A DNA stretch of 64,000 nt from Catalinimonas niigatensis (GCF_030506285.1 NZ_CP119422.1:4265501-4329500); one strand, 5' to 3'; numbered from the stretch's first letter, positions 52,558-61,096 are shown. Numbers and translations: made by a program. The notes: generated by a model from the sequence alone, not told the origin.

Positions 52558-53682
52558 CTACCGCTTCGTAAAACGAATTGTCTTCTTTCTGTCTCCGTTC
52601 TGTAAAGTAAGAAAATAGATACCCTGACTGGCAGAGGAAATATCATATTTGTTTTCACCCAATACTATAGCTTCCTGCATCATTTCCTGTCCAAGGATAT
52701 TGTAAATGCTCACAGTTCCACCCAGCCACTGATCTTCAATGATCTCCAGGGTAAACGGTCCCGGCGTAGGATTGGGATACATATTGACTTTGGGTTTGAC
52801 CACTTCCTGCTGTACCGCAGTGACATAATCATTGGCCAGCGTATGGTTAATGGTATCCATCACATACACACTAAAGTCACGGGTGATATAACCAATGTTT
52901 TTCCATTCACCTTCTACTTCTCTCCATTCATTGACTCTGAGGGCTAGAGCAAACTCACCTCCCAGATTAGGTGCATCCCAAAGTAGCTCTGTGTTATTCA
53001 CTGTCAAAGAAGGTGCGGCATCGCCGGAAGAAGAGCTAGGCTGAGGCGCAAAGCGAATGTCAAATTTGTGAGGCAGGCGATAACCTTCCACTTGCTCTTC
53101 CAGATCCTGCATAGGAGTGATTAATTCAAAGCTCAAACTATCCCCATCTGAGTCTGTTGGTTCCAAAGACATACTATAGGCAGATTTGGTATAGGCAAGC
53201 GGATCAATACCCCCCCCTAACTGGGGAGTGCTGTTGCAGCCTAGTAGCGGATCTACCATAAGCTGGGTTTCTGTATAGAAAGGCGTCTGTACCGCATTAC
53301 GCATATTCACGACATTTCCATTTCTGTTGAAATCCCTAAAAGACATGGTATATACTCCAGCCCCAGGAAAAGTATGCTGCAAACTGAAAGTCATTACCGT
53401 GTACGTACTGTCTTCGTTGATGACTTCACGGCTGGAAAAAGCATCTCCATATAGCTCTATGGTTTGTCCATGTCCGATGTAAAACTCACCCATGCCAAAC
53501 TCTATATCTGAACCGGGATCACGGAACAGTATGACGTTAATCTCATAGGTATAACTCTGGCAATTAGTGACAGTAGCGGTAATCTCCCCTCCAATCAGAT
53601 GAGTGGCTTCAGAAATATTCGGAACATTCAGTAATACGAATGCGAGTATTGCAGAATAATATATTTTGTACAGTTGCTTCAT
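52558..53682 (-). CDS. Secreted surface protein with T9SS type A sorting domain
   Basis: 374 residues. The signal peptide ends SEAT-HLIGGEITA (about 27). The N-terminal domain (HLIGGEITATVTNCQSYTYEINVILF, RDPGSDIEF) is the opening seen in many gliding-associated giant proteins of Bacteroidota. A cadherin/Ig-like middle follows (TDSDGDSLSFELI near 178). The last ~80 residues (VNMYPNPTPGPFTLEI ... LGQEMMQEAI ... GIYFLTLQNGDRKKTIRFTK) form a type A sorting domain. It should sit on the cell surface. Single gene. Confidence 0.9.
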   Translation of the reverse strand: MKQLYKIYYSAILAFVLLNVPNISEATHLIGGEITATVTNCQSYTYEINVILFRDPGSDIEFGMGEFYIGHGQTIELYGDAFSSREVINEDSTYTVMTFSLQHTFPGAGVYTMSFRDFNRNGNVVNMRNAVQTPFYTETQLMVDPLLGCNSTPQLGGGIDPLAYTKSAYSMSLEPTDSDGDSLSFELITPMQDLEEQVEGYRLPHKFDIRFAPQPSSSSGDAAPSLTVNNTELLWDAPNLGGEFALALRVNEWREVEGEWKNIGYITRDFSVYVMDTINHTLANDYVTAVQQEVVKPKVNMYPNPTPGPFTLEIIEDQWLGGTVSIYNILGQEMMQEAIVLGENKYDISSASQGIYFLTLQNGDRKKTIRFTKR

Positions 53683-53838
53683 GAAATTTTCTCCTTGTGT
53701 TTGACATTGCTTCCCTTAGAATTCTATCTTTACAATCTTTCCCTTTTCCCTTCTGTATATTAGACACAGCAAAGAAGCAAAGGGTTTAAAGGGTACTACA
53801 CATTATTTTTAAAAGATTAGCCATAACTCACCTGACCT

Positions 53839-56319
53839 ATGAAACATTATGTACTGCTATGCATGGCAGCCTTATGTCTTGCCTTCACTTCCTTCGCTGC
53901 CGATGAGGACACCATCAGCGAAAAAACCAAAGACATGGAGAAATACGAAGGCTATTTTACCTTCTACTGGGATGAAGAAGAAGGCAAAATCTGGCTGGAG
54001 ATAGATAAATTTGATACTGACTTCCTTTATTATAACGCATTATCCGCCGGAGCAGGTTCCAATGACATTGGCCTGGACCGTGGCCGCCTCAACCGTTCGC
54101 AGGTGATGCAATTTAGACGTAGCGGACCCAAAATTCTTTTCGTAGAACCCAACCAAGACTATCGGGCCATCACCGATGATCCTGACGAGAAGCGTGCGGT
54201 AAAAGAATCCTTTGCTGAAGCTGTCATGTTTGGTTTCAAAGTAGAAGCAGAAGAAGAGGGTAAGGTGCTGGTAGATGCTACCGACTTCTTTCTTGATGAT
54301 GCCGTAGGCGTCAAAGACATGATCAAGCAGACTAAACAAGGAAGTTTTAGCCTGGACAAATCCCGCTCGGCCATTTACCTGCCTCTGACCAAAAATTTTC
54401 CCAAAAACACGGAATTTGAAGTCACATTGACGTTCACTGGCTCCGATGCCGGAGCCTATCTGCGTTCGGTCAGCCCCAATCCGGATGCTTTTACGGTACG
54501 TCAGCACCATTCTTTTGTAGAACTGCCTGATGATGAGTACGAACCCCGCGCCTTTGACCCGCGTGCCGGTTATGGCTCCATCCAGTATATGGATTATGCT
54601 ACCGATGTAGACCAACCCATCATGCAACGCTTCATCCGTCGGCATCGCCTTAAGAAAAAAGACCCAACGGCAGCCGTAAGTGAAGCCGTGGAGCCTATCA
54701 TCTACTATCTGGACCCTGGCGCACCAGAGCCGATACGCTCTGCCCTCATGGATGGCATCCGCTGGTGGAATCAGGCTTACGAAGCCGCTGGCTATAAGGA
54801 TGCTTTTCAGGTAAAACTACTACCCGAAGATGCCGACCCTATGGACATCCGCTATAATTATGTACAGTGGGTACACCGTTCTACCCGGGGCTGGTCTTAC
54901 GGAAGCAGTATTTACGATCCCCGTACCGGAGAGATCATCAAAGGCAAAGTAACGCTGGGTTCTTTACGTGTGCGACAGGATTTCCTGATTGCTTCCGGGC
55001 TGATTGCTGCCTACGAAGAAGGCAAACCGGTGTCGGAAGAGATGATGCAAATGTCTTTGCAACGCATCCGTCAGTTGGGGGCACATGAAGTAGGGCATAC
55101 CCTGGGAATTTCGCATAATTATGCGTCTACCTATGAGGGCAGACATTCAGTCATGGACTATCCCCACCCTTTGGTGAAGATCAAAAACAACAACGAGCTG
55201 GATCTTTCGGATGCTTATACCAATGAAATCGGTGCCTGGGATAAGGTAGCCATTGCCTACGGTTATCAGGACTTTCCCGAAGGTGTGGACGAAGAAGAAG
55301 CATTGAACGAAATTATCCGGGAGTCCATCAGCAACAAGCTATTGTTCATCTCAGATCGAGATGCCCGGGCGGAAAGCGGTGCTCATCCTTATGCCCACCT
55401 CTGGGACAATGGTACCGACGCCACCGAAGAACTCAAAAGGGTGATGCAGGTACGGAGGATCGCCCTTAACAACATTTCTGAAAAGAAACTTCCTTTCGGA
55501 CAGCCGATGGCTACGCTGGAAGAGGTACTGGTGCCGATCTATATGTTTCATCGCTATCAGGTGGAAGCCACGGCTAAGCTGATTGGTGGATTAAACTATA
55601 CCTATGCCCTAAGAGGTGATGGTCAAACCCCTCTGGAAGTAGTAGCCGGTGATAAACAGCGGGCTGCCATCGCTGCTTTGTTAGAAACAATTCATCCGGG
55701 GGCACTGCTAATACCCGAGCAGGTGCTGGAACTGATTCCTCCTTATCCTCTGGGTTATTATGAAAATGATCGGGAAGTCTTTCATTCCCGTACCGGCCTT
55801 ACCTTTGATCCCATAGGCGCCGCAGAGTCGGCCGCCAATTTTAGCCTGGGCTTGATGTTCAACCACGAGCGGGTAACCCGTATGATTGACCTGGCTTCCC
55901 GCTATGAAGATGTTCCCGGTTTTACCGATATGGCCAACGATCTGATTAAAGCCACGATATCTGCCCGCAAACAACAAGGTTATGCAGGAGAGTTGCAACG
56001 GCTGGTAGACCGCTTGGTATTGGATCATTTTATCCAGCTGGCCTCCAATGCCAATGCTTCCGGTCAGGCCAGAGCACTTGCTACGCTCAAGGTCAATGAC
56101 ATCAAACAACTAATAGAAAGTAATAATGTAGGAGAAGTGAATGAGAACTGGAAAGCACACTATGCTTTTGCGCTGGCACAGATTCGTCGCTTTGAAAATA
56201 ACCCTGAAGATGTCAAAATTACCGATCCGCTGGCTGCCCCTGATGGCTCACCCATAGGTCAGGATGCTTTGGAGATGATAGGCAGTGGCACGGAAGATTG
56301 GTGCGGCTTTACGTATTAG
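53839..56319 (+). CDS. DUF5117/DUF4953-type zinc metalloprotease
   Basis: 826 residues. The signal peptide ends SFAA (about 21). The DUF5117-type N-terminal region (about 35-280) has YEGYFTFYWDEEEGKIWLEI. The zinc protease region (about 380-470) has AHEVGHTLGISHNYAST near 414-430, an extended HExxHxxxxxH metzincin-like site, and HSVMDYPHP as the Met-turn-like segment. A helical C-terminal part (about 540-826) follows. Members are exported, of unknown substrate, and common in Bacteroidota and Proteobacteria. Monocistronic. Confidence 0.9.
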   Translation: MKHYVLLCMAALCLAFTSFAADEDTISEKTKDMEKYEGYFTFYWDEEEGKIWLEIDKFDTDFLYYNALSAGAGSNDIGLDRGRLNRSQVMQFRRSGPKILFVEPNQDYRAITDDPDEKRAVKESFAEAVMFGFKVEAEEEGKVLVDATDFFLDDAVGVKDMIKQTKQGSFSLDKSRSAIYLPLTKNFPKNTEFEVTLTFTGSDAGAYLRSVSPNPDAFTVRQHHSFVELPDDEYEPRAFDPRAGYGSIQYMDYATDVDQPIMQRFIRRHRLKKKDPTAAVSEAVEPIIYYLDPGAPEPIRSALMDGIRWWNQAYEAAGYKDAFQVKLLPEDADPMDIRYNYVQWVHRSTRGWSYGSSIYDPRTGEIIKGKVTLGSLRVRQDFLIASGLIAAYEEGKPVSEEMMQMSLQRIRQLGAHEVGHTLGISHNYASTYEGRHSVMDYPHPLVKIKNNNELDLSDAYTNEIGAWDKVAIAYGYQDFPEGVDEEEALNEIIRESISNKLLFISDRDARAESGAHPYAHLWDNGTDATEELKRVMQVRRIALNNISEKKLPFGQPMATLEEVLVPIYMFHRYQVEATAKLIGGLNYTYALRGDGQTPLEVVAGDKQRAAIAALLETIHPGALLIPEQVLELIPPYPLGYYENDREVFHSRTGLTFDPIGAAESAANFSLGLMFNHERVTRMIDLASRYEDVPGFTDMANDLIKATISARKQQGYAGELQRLVDRLVLDHFIQLASNANASGQARALATLKVNDIKQLIESNNVGEVNENWKAHYAFALAQIRRFENNPEDVKITDPLAAPDGSPIGQDALEMIGSGTEDWCGFTY

Positions 56320-56619
56320 AAATCCTATTCTTTTATATTGTAGACCTGCCAAATCTCAGTATGTAATTAGCGTAGTTATACGTCACCGGGCCTCGGCGGC
56401 TCAGAGGCCATAGGCCGTAAGAGTCTCCCCATTTTTTGCTAAAAAGTTGGAGATTGCTACGGCTTGCAGCCCGCTCCGGCGGCCCGGTCGCAATACACGT
56501 GCTTTGCTTTTTTCGCAAATTACACATACTATCTTCAAGATTGGAAGGTCTTTTTGTGCAGATATGAGAAGGAACATCTGATAAAAATAGCAGTTATCAT
56601 AGGAAGAGATTTTTTGACT
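56320..56619. other. Intergenic region with GC-rich palindrome
   Basis: 300 bases without a gene of its own. The middle holds the long inverted repeat 56385-56488; the remainder is ordinary A+T-rich spacer. Confidence 0.5.
56385..56488. repeat. ~104-bp imperfect palindromic element
   Basis: ACCGGGCC (56385-56392) is the exact complement of GGCCCGGT (56481-56488). Inside, GCCGTA-n4-TCTCC and GGAGA-n4-TACGGC form a second pair around a T-run/A-run centre. It is much richer in G+C than the flanks. It resembles the elements at 57127 and 59222 in design but not in end sequence. Confidence 0.6.
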
Positions 56620-57108
56620 ATGCCCTTTGACTATTCACTGGATTTTGAAAATATAGACTTCAGGAAGCATCCTGAACAATACCGTGTGGGCAAAGGAGAG
56701 CAGGGCGTACTGCTAGTAGAGCCATATAAATCAGAAATCCTGCCCCACTGGAGATTCAAGACGCCGGAAATCGCCACCACTTCTTCTGAAAAGATTTATC
56801 AGCTGTTTCTGGATTACCTGAAAGACGGTGATTTTGTAGGGGCCGACATGGCACGCAAGTTTTTGCAGATGGGTTATACCCGTTCCCGCCGTTATGCCAA
56901 CCACAAAAGCGGGCGCAAATACAAAAGTAATCCCCAGAAAGCAGTGGATCAGGAAGCAGAAAAACAAGCCCGGCAGGAAATCCTCCCCCGGGAAGAAGAT
57001 CCGATAAAAGCTAAGTCTGCGGCCATCTTCAAAGCCAAGTGGGAGGAAGCCAAAGCCCATCCCCAATACCAGCAGATGCTGGAAAAGCATAAGGAGCAGT
57101 ACGGTTAG
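56620..57108 (+). CDS. DUF4385 domain protein
   Basis: 162 residues from ATG 56620 (MPFDYSLDFENIDFRKHPEQ); the frame to 56464 crosses the palindromic element and is rejected. The DUF4385 blocks are RKHPEQYRVGKGEQGVLLVE, PYKSEILPHWRFKTPE, and MARKFLQMGYTRSRRYANHK, followed by a Lys/Glu-rich helical tail. The family is found in bacteria and phages, role unknown; the basic tail suggests nucleic-acid contact (inference). It is the last ordinary gene before the accessory island. Confidence 0.85.
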   Translation: MPFDYSLDFENIDFRKHPEQYRVGKGEQGVLLVEPYKSEILPHWRFKTPEIATTSSEKIYQLFLDYLKDGDFVGADMARKFLQMGYTRSRRYANHKSGRKYKSNPQKAVDQEAEKQARQEILPREEDPIKAKSAAIFKAKWEEAKAHPQYQQMLEKHKEQYG

Positions 57109-57126
57109 CCTCTGCGACCCCTCTCT

Positions 57127-57255
57127 CAGTCGCTCGGTTCCAGCCGGGTGATGGTTATCGGCAGGACCTCTGGCCCGAAAAGCCAAAGATGATGAGAGAA
57201 AGTATGGCCGGAGGCCCTGAATGCTATGGGTCACTAACCAGAGGTTAGCGACTGG
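57127..57255. repeat. ~129-bp palindromic element, copy 1
   Basis: Begins CAGTCGCTCG and ends TAGCGACTGG, so the ends are inverted (CAGTCGCT/AGCGACTG). Inside, CCTCTGGCC and GGCCGGAGG form a second inverted pair with mismatches. The same ends and inner blocks recur at 59222-59354, about 2.1 kb away, in the same orientation. No open frame. Looks like a REP/MITE-type element. Confidence 0.75.
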
Positions 57256-57428
57256 AAAAGAACTTCTGTATGCATGTCAGAAAAAGCGAAAAAGTCTATC
57301 TTTTCTAGTGCTGCTAGAGGTGATAATGCAGTCCAAAGCAGATTGCGGGACTGATAAAAACAGTCGGAAACAGAATATTATCAAAGTTTAGCTGCTCAAA
57401 AATTGTAAAAAATTTCGTTTAGGGGGTA

Positions 57429-57700
57429 TTTTATTGGTCAAATGCCATCAGAAATTTTGTTCCCGAGGCATTTGCCCGGTCAAATGAAGCCAGAACGACT
57501 GAAAAGAGGACGTTTGGGCAGTCAAATGAGATGTTTCAAAGTCAATTCAAAGCATTTGAACGTTCAAATACTCCAAATCGGAGTGAAATCATGGCATTTG
57601 ACCGTTCAAATACTCCAAATCGAAGTGAAATCATGGCATTTGACCGTTCAAATGGAATGAATTTTTACGTTCTGAACATATTTGCCCAGTCAAATGGTAA
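57429..57700. repeat. 42-bp tandem array with palindromic core
   Basis: The core (g/a)CATTTG-n5-TCAAAT recurs with TTTG at 57471, 57513, 57555, 57597, 57639 and 57681, exactly 42 bases apart, plus a weaker unit at about 57429 (its TCAAATG at 57438 fits the same grid). Units 3 to 5 are nearly identical; the outer units diverge. CATTTGAacgTTCAAAT is itself palindromic, so each unit can form a short hairpin. 42 is a multiple of 3 and 21; the open frames here are products of the period. No spacers differ in a CRISPR-like way. Confidence 0.85.
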
Positions 57701-57868
57701 TAGAACGGAAATATAATAGTGTTTGTGGCAATGGAATGGGGTGATCGTTGTCATTTTTATAATTTATGTTTCCAATAAGATTGAGCCTCAGGTTAATGGA
57801 AGTCAGTATATTAAAGGTAAGATTTGGGGATAATTATTTCAACAATACAGCTACTCTTTAAGACTCAG

Positions 57869-57928
57869 GATAAATTGATATATTAGAATAATGTGTGAGA
57901 TAGAGATCTAACACATTATTAATTTATC
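57869..57928 (+). promoter_or_regulatory. Long inverted repeat just before the nuclease/ImmA gene
   Basis: AATAATGTGT (57887-57896) and its exact complement (57911-57920) enclose 14 bases. GATAAATT (57870 region) and AATTTATC (57921-57928) extend the pairing, with a 9-base bulge on the left side. The end is 8 bases before ATG 57937. It could be an operator for autoregulation or a hairpin that holds back translation. Confidence 0.5.
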
Positions 57929-57936
57929 AAACTCTA

Positions 57937-58758
57937 ATGAATACGACTTTAATTGGCGACCAATTTGAGACAAAATCACTTGAAATAATAAAAAGAGTGA
58001 TTGAAGAAGAACAATTAGGGCATCTTGGGAAGCATTTAAGAATTTATACAAAAAAGGAAAAAGGCTATTACTCAGCAACTAGGCAAAAGGATATATATTT
58101 TGATTTGACTATAGAAGTGTGGCCTCCTGGTGCAAGTAGATATGTTCTTATATACATCATTGAATGTAAAAATTACAACAAGAGAGTTCCCGTTGATGAT
58201 ACAGAAGAGTTTTGTTATAAGATTCAGCAAGTTAGTGGTGTAAATGTGAAAGGAATTTTTATTTCAAATGCGCCTCTTCAGCAGAGCGCATTTAACGTCG
58301 CTGATTCAGTTGGTATGATGGTAATTCAAGGAGAGTCATCCGATAATTATAAATTGATTCTTCATAAAACTGATAAACGATTAAATCAGGAGAGGATTCC
58401 TTTTATACACACGACAAAAGATGAAGGATTATTTGATGATGGTATTACTCTGGTTGAAAGGCTGATAGATAAGAAAATTACAAAAATATTTGAAGAGAAT
58501 ACTAACATATCAAGGGTTAGTTATAACATTGATAAGTTATCTAAATCTGATATAGAGAATTATTCGAAAATCGAGTTAGATAAAATAAATCCTAGAATAC
58601 TATCTAGTTTTTATCAACTTTCTATTGAAGCTTTTACAAAGTTTCTTCAAGAAAAAGAACAGATATTTATCATTGAAAATGAGGAGAGCCTCCTCGGGTG
58701 GTGCGATATAAAAAACAGAACTATAGGAGTAAATAGAGCAATAAAAAATACCAGCTGA
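57937..58758 (+). CDS. N-terminal, nuclease-containing part up to the TGA
   Basis: This 273-residue piece is what would be made without readthrough. It keeps the whole putative nuclease core (Asp56, Glu76, Lys78) and the linker, but loses the peptidase site. If the linked peptidase normally restrains or activates the nuclease, the truncated form could be unregulated or inactive. No separate start for the second half is convincing: the first ATG in the continuing frame is at 58990, after the HEYGH motif. Confidence 0.6.
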   Translation: MNTTLIGDQFETKSLEIIKRVIEEEQLGHLGKHLRIYTKKEKGYYSATRQKDIYFDLTIEVWPPGASRYVLIYIIECKNYNKRVPVDDTEEFCYKIQQVSGVNVKGIFISNAPLQQSAFNVADSVGMMVIQGESSDNYKLILHKTDKRLNQERIPFIHTTKDEGLFDDGITLVERLIDKKITKIFEENTNISRVSYNIDKLSKSDIENYSKIELDKINPRILSSFYQLSIEAFTKFLQEKEQIFIIENEESLLGWCDIKNRTIGVNRAIKNTS

Positions 58759-59202
58759 GAACTTTTCGTCCTAGCACATGAATATGGTCACTACGTTTTA
58801 CACCAAAAACTCACCATAGGGCAAAAGAATTATGATGAATTTTCTGATTCAGAATACAATTTTAAGACAAATAGGTATGACTTAAAGAATCCAAGAAATT
58901 GGATTGAGTGGCAGGCTAATTATTTTGCCTCTTCACTTATACTTCCTAAAGAAGGTTTTCTACGGATACTTTGGAAATTTCAAGATTTGATGAATATGTC
59001 CAATGGTAAAATCTATTTAGATGATCAGGATCAAGTTAGAAATAATTTCATTGTCTTAGTCAAAAAGTTATCTCATGCTTTTAGTGTGTCTAAAACAACA
59101 ATAATATATAGACTCAATGAAATGGGATTGATCAATGATCAATCACGGTTGAAAACAATCGGTCAAATAATTTCTGAGTATAAAGAAGGTTTCTTTACTT
59201 AA
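57937..59202 (+). pseudogene. Mrr-like nuclease / ImmA-IrrE metallopeptidase fusion, interrupted by an in-frame TGA
   Basis: One reading frame of 421 sense-or-stop codons. Residues 1-130 form a PD-(D/E)xK nuclease-like domain: Asp56 (YFDLTIEV), then E76-C-K78 in YIIECKNYN, and FCYKIQQVSGVNVKGIFIS as in Mrr/restriction-endonuclease folds. Residues 150-273 are a helical linker ending VNRAIKNTS. Codon 274 is TGA (58756-58758). The same frame goes on with ELFVLAHEYGHYVLH (HEYGH codons 281-285), IEWQANYFASSLILP (third zinc ligand region) and SHAFSVSKTTIIYRLNEMGL, an HTH-like ImmA C-terminus, to TAA 59200-59202. A CGA-to-TGA change (Arg to stop) fits best. The gene is far richer in A+T than its neighbours, a sign of transfer. 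Family knowledge: ImmA/IrrE proteases cut repressors; linkage to the nuclease as a defence switch is inference. Confidence 0.82.
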
Positions 59203-59221
59203 AAATATCCTATCTAATCCT

Positions 59222-59354
59222 CAGTCGCTCGCGTCTCGCGAGTGACGACTATCTCCAAGGGCCTCTGGCCCAAGACTTAAAAGCAAGTGGAGAAAACACG
59301 GTCCAGAGGCCCTACAGGATAATATGAGTCGGTCGCTTGGAAGCTAGCGACTGG
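59222..59354. repeat. ~133-bp palindromic element, copy 2
   Basis: Same ends as copy 1: CAGTCGCTCG at the left and TAGCGACTGG at the right. Inside, AGGGCCTCTGG (about 59258-59268) is perfectly complementary to CCAGAGGCCCT (about 59303-59313), 11 bp. Copy 1 has the same blocks with mismatches. The two copies bracket 57256-59221, which contains the 42-bp array and the nuclease/ImmA gene. Confidence 0.75.
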
Positions 59355-59439
59355 AGAGGGAATGAGGTATATAAATAAACGAAGATTTTTTAAATTAAGC
59401 AGTGAGGGCAATCTTATACTGTAGGCAGCACCGGAGGAA

Positions 59440-59643
59440 ATGATAATCAATTATCAGGAGCATCTTTTCGCCTCATTGGGAATACCGGCGACCGGGACAG
59501 AGCTTTGGACAGCAATACGCCAGGATAATCGGGTGATGCTGATAGTCCTTACTGCAGTAATCTGTTTGAGCAGTGGGTACAGGATCGTTATTTTCCGGTT
59601 TGCTACAGTAGAGAGAAGGTGGAAAAGGCTGCGCAGGAGATAA
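59440..59643 (+). CDS. Doubtful 67-residue membrane peptide
   Basis: ATG 59440 is preceded by GGAGGAA, one of the few Shine-Dalgarno-like matches in the window (spacing shorter than usual). The peptide has an amphipathic start, one likely span (VMLIVLTAVICLSSGYRIVIF) and a very basic end (VERRWKRLRRR). A minus-strand frame covers the same bases. Could be a small membrane gene or chance. Confidence 0.3.
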   Translation: MIINYQEHLFASLGIPATGTELWTAIRQDNRVMLIVLTAVICLSSGYRIVIFRFATVERRWKRLRRR

Positions 59644-59704
59644 TGAGGCTAGAACCCTAAACAATTGATGGTTTTACAAATTTCCGTGGTGTATCTTTCC
59701 TCTC

Positions 59705-61078
59705 ATGTTCAGAAAAGCCGCTAAAATCTCTACTAACCGCTTGGTTAAGCTCTATTTGAGCATCATCTCAAGTATTGCTTTCTACCCCACTATTCTTGCT
59801 TTGGGTCTCTTTGGCTTGTCGCTGCTGACCCTCTATATTGACAATGGTTCACCTGACCAGTTGCTGGGTATGGATGTCACCATTAAGAATATCCTTGACC
59901 CCGATAGTGCACGTTCACTTTTAGGAGCTATTGCCGGAGGAATGATTTCGCTAATGGTCTTCAGCTTCTCTATGGTGATGGTGATCCTGAGTCAGACTTC
60001 TTCCAGTTACTCACCCCGGCTCCTGCCCAATCTGGTAGGAAGAAGGCATCATCAGATTGTACTGGGCTTTTACCTCGGCACAATCGCCTACACTTTTGTC
60101 ATCCTTTCCAGTATACAGTCCAGGATGTACCCCTTTGGCGTACCCAGTCTGTCTGTCATCACCAATGCTGCCCTTAGTTTTGTTTGCCTGGGTTTGTTTA
60201 TTTCGTTTATCAACAATGTTTCGCAAAATATACAGATAGGCAATATCATCAGGGATATTCATCTCAATACGCTGAAAGGCATAACATACGAAATAGAGAA
60301 TGAAGTATATATTCCCCCTCATCAATTGCCTGATATGAGCGCGTGGTTTGCTGTGCCCAGTCCATTTTCAGGTTATCTCAACGGTATAGATTATGCTTCT
60401 ATTGCCAAAGTAGCCCGGGGTTTGGATATTACCCTAAAAGTATGCGTACCTATCGGTCGATATGTAAATCAGCGCGACATCATATTACTCCTCAGCCGGT
60501 CGGTGAGCGAAGAGGAATGCGGTAAGCTGTTTCGCCAGATCGTATTTCTCCATCAGGAAAATGTAAGCCAGAATTATGTATACGGTTTCAAACAACTTAG
60601 CGAAATCGCTACCAAGGCTTTGAGTCCTGGTATCAATGATCCGGGAACGGCACTCCAGGCGCTGGATCGGCTGTCCGACTTATTTATAGTTCGCACGCAG
60701 CTATCCGGATATAAAATCAAAACCGATAAACAGGAAAAATTAAGAGTAGTTTCAGAGCCGATATATTTTCGTGACCTTTTATATTTTTGTCTGGGTACGA
60801 TCATGAATTACGCAGCTGGCGATTTGCCAGTCAATCACAAACTGATACAAGTGCTTGGTGCGATTGCCCGTAATGATGATGAGGGCAGGCATACGGACAT
60901 TATTTTATCTATGCTGGATGACCTGGTCACGCATTTTATGAATGAGTTTAGTACTCATTCAGACAAATATTCATTGAGCAAACAGGCAAGTCAGATCATC
61001 AGGCAGTATCCCGGGCATCCTACAAGCGTGGCGATCAGCCATAAAATAACAGAAACACTGGCCTCCCGTGTTGGCTGA
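59705..61078 (+). CDS. DUF2254 membrane protein
   Basis: 457 residues. About four N-terminal membrane spans (within 15-180) precede a large cytoplasmic part. GGMISLMVFSFSMVMVILSQTSSSYSPRLLPNL is the family block, and ATKALSPGINDPGTALQALDRL the C-terminal one. The family is widespread and of unknown function; the arrangement recalls mechanosensitive or ion-transport proteins but that is not shown. Monocistronic, with a terminator-like hairpin just after. Confidence 0.9.
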   Translation: MFRKAAKISTNRLVKLYLSIISSIAFYPTILALGLFGLSLLTLYIDNGSPDQLLGMDVTIKNILDPDSARSLLGAIAGGMISLMVFSFSMVMVILSQTSSSYSPRLLPNLVGRRHHQIVLGFYLGTIAYTFVILSSIQSRMYPFGVPSLSVITNAALSFVCLGLFISFINNVSQNIQIGNIIRDIHLNTLKGITYEIENEVYIPPHQLPDMSAWFAVPSPFSGYLNGIDYASIAKVARGLDITLKVCVPIGRYVNQRDIILLLSRSVSEEECGKLFRQIVFLHQENVSQNYVYGFKQLSEIATKALSPGINDPGTALQALDRLSDLFIVRTQLSGYKIKTDKQEKLRVVSEPIYFRDLLYFCLGTIMNYAAGDLPVNHKLIQVLGAIARNDDEGRHTDIILSMLDDLVTHFMNEFSTHSDKYSLSKQASQIIRQYPGHPTSVAISHKITETLASRVG

Positions 61079-61096
61079 CTGAAAAGAGACTGATAC

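Larger units (their letters stand above)
59203..59704. other. Spacer holding palindromic element copy 2 and a weak small frame
   Basis: About 500 bases between the interrupted gene and DUF2254. The first part is the element at 59222-59354; the rest holds only the doubtful frame 59440-59643. Confidence 0.5.

Noticed and set aside
56464-56619. N-terminal extension of the DUF4385 gene
   Set aside because: It would place part of the palindromic element in the coding region; the family starts at MPFDYSLDF (56620).
57429-57700. CRISPR-like array of 42-bp period
   Set aside because: The period is filled by repeat-like sequence throughout; there are no unique spacers between constant repeats, and no cas genes are seen.
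57442-57716. Two overlapping small frames with 14-residue repeats
   Set aside because: The repeats follow from the 42-bp period being a multiple of three; two frames are equally open, there is no start context or conserved peptide, so they are products of the DNA repeat.
58756-58758. TGA as selenocysteine
   Set aside because: The position aligns best with Arg/charged residue before ELFVLAHE; no Sec-insertion hairpin is apparent right after, and no selenoprotein genes lie in the window.
58987-59202. Separate 71-residue gene after the TGA
   Set aside because: It starts after the HEYGH motif and is the C-terminal part of the same interrupted protein.
59473-59664. 63-residue minus-strand frame
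   Set aside because: Opposite the already doubtful 59440-59643 frame, Cys/Pro-rich with no signal or family features.
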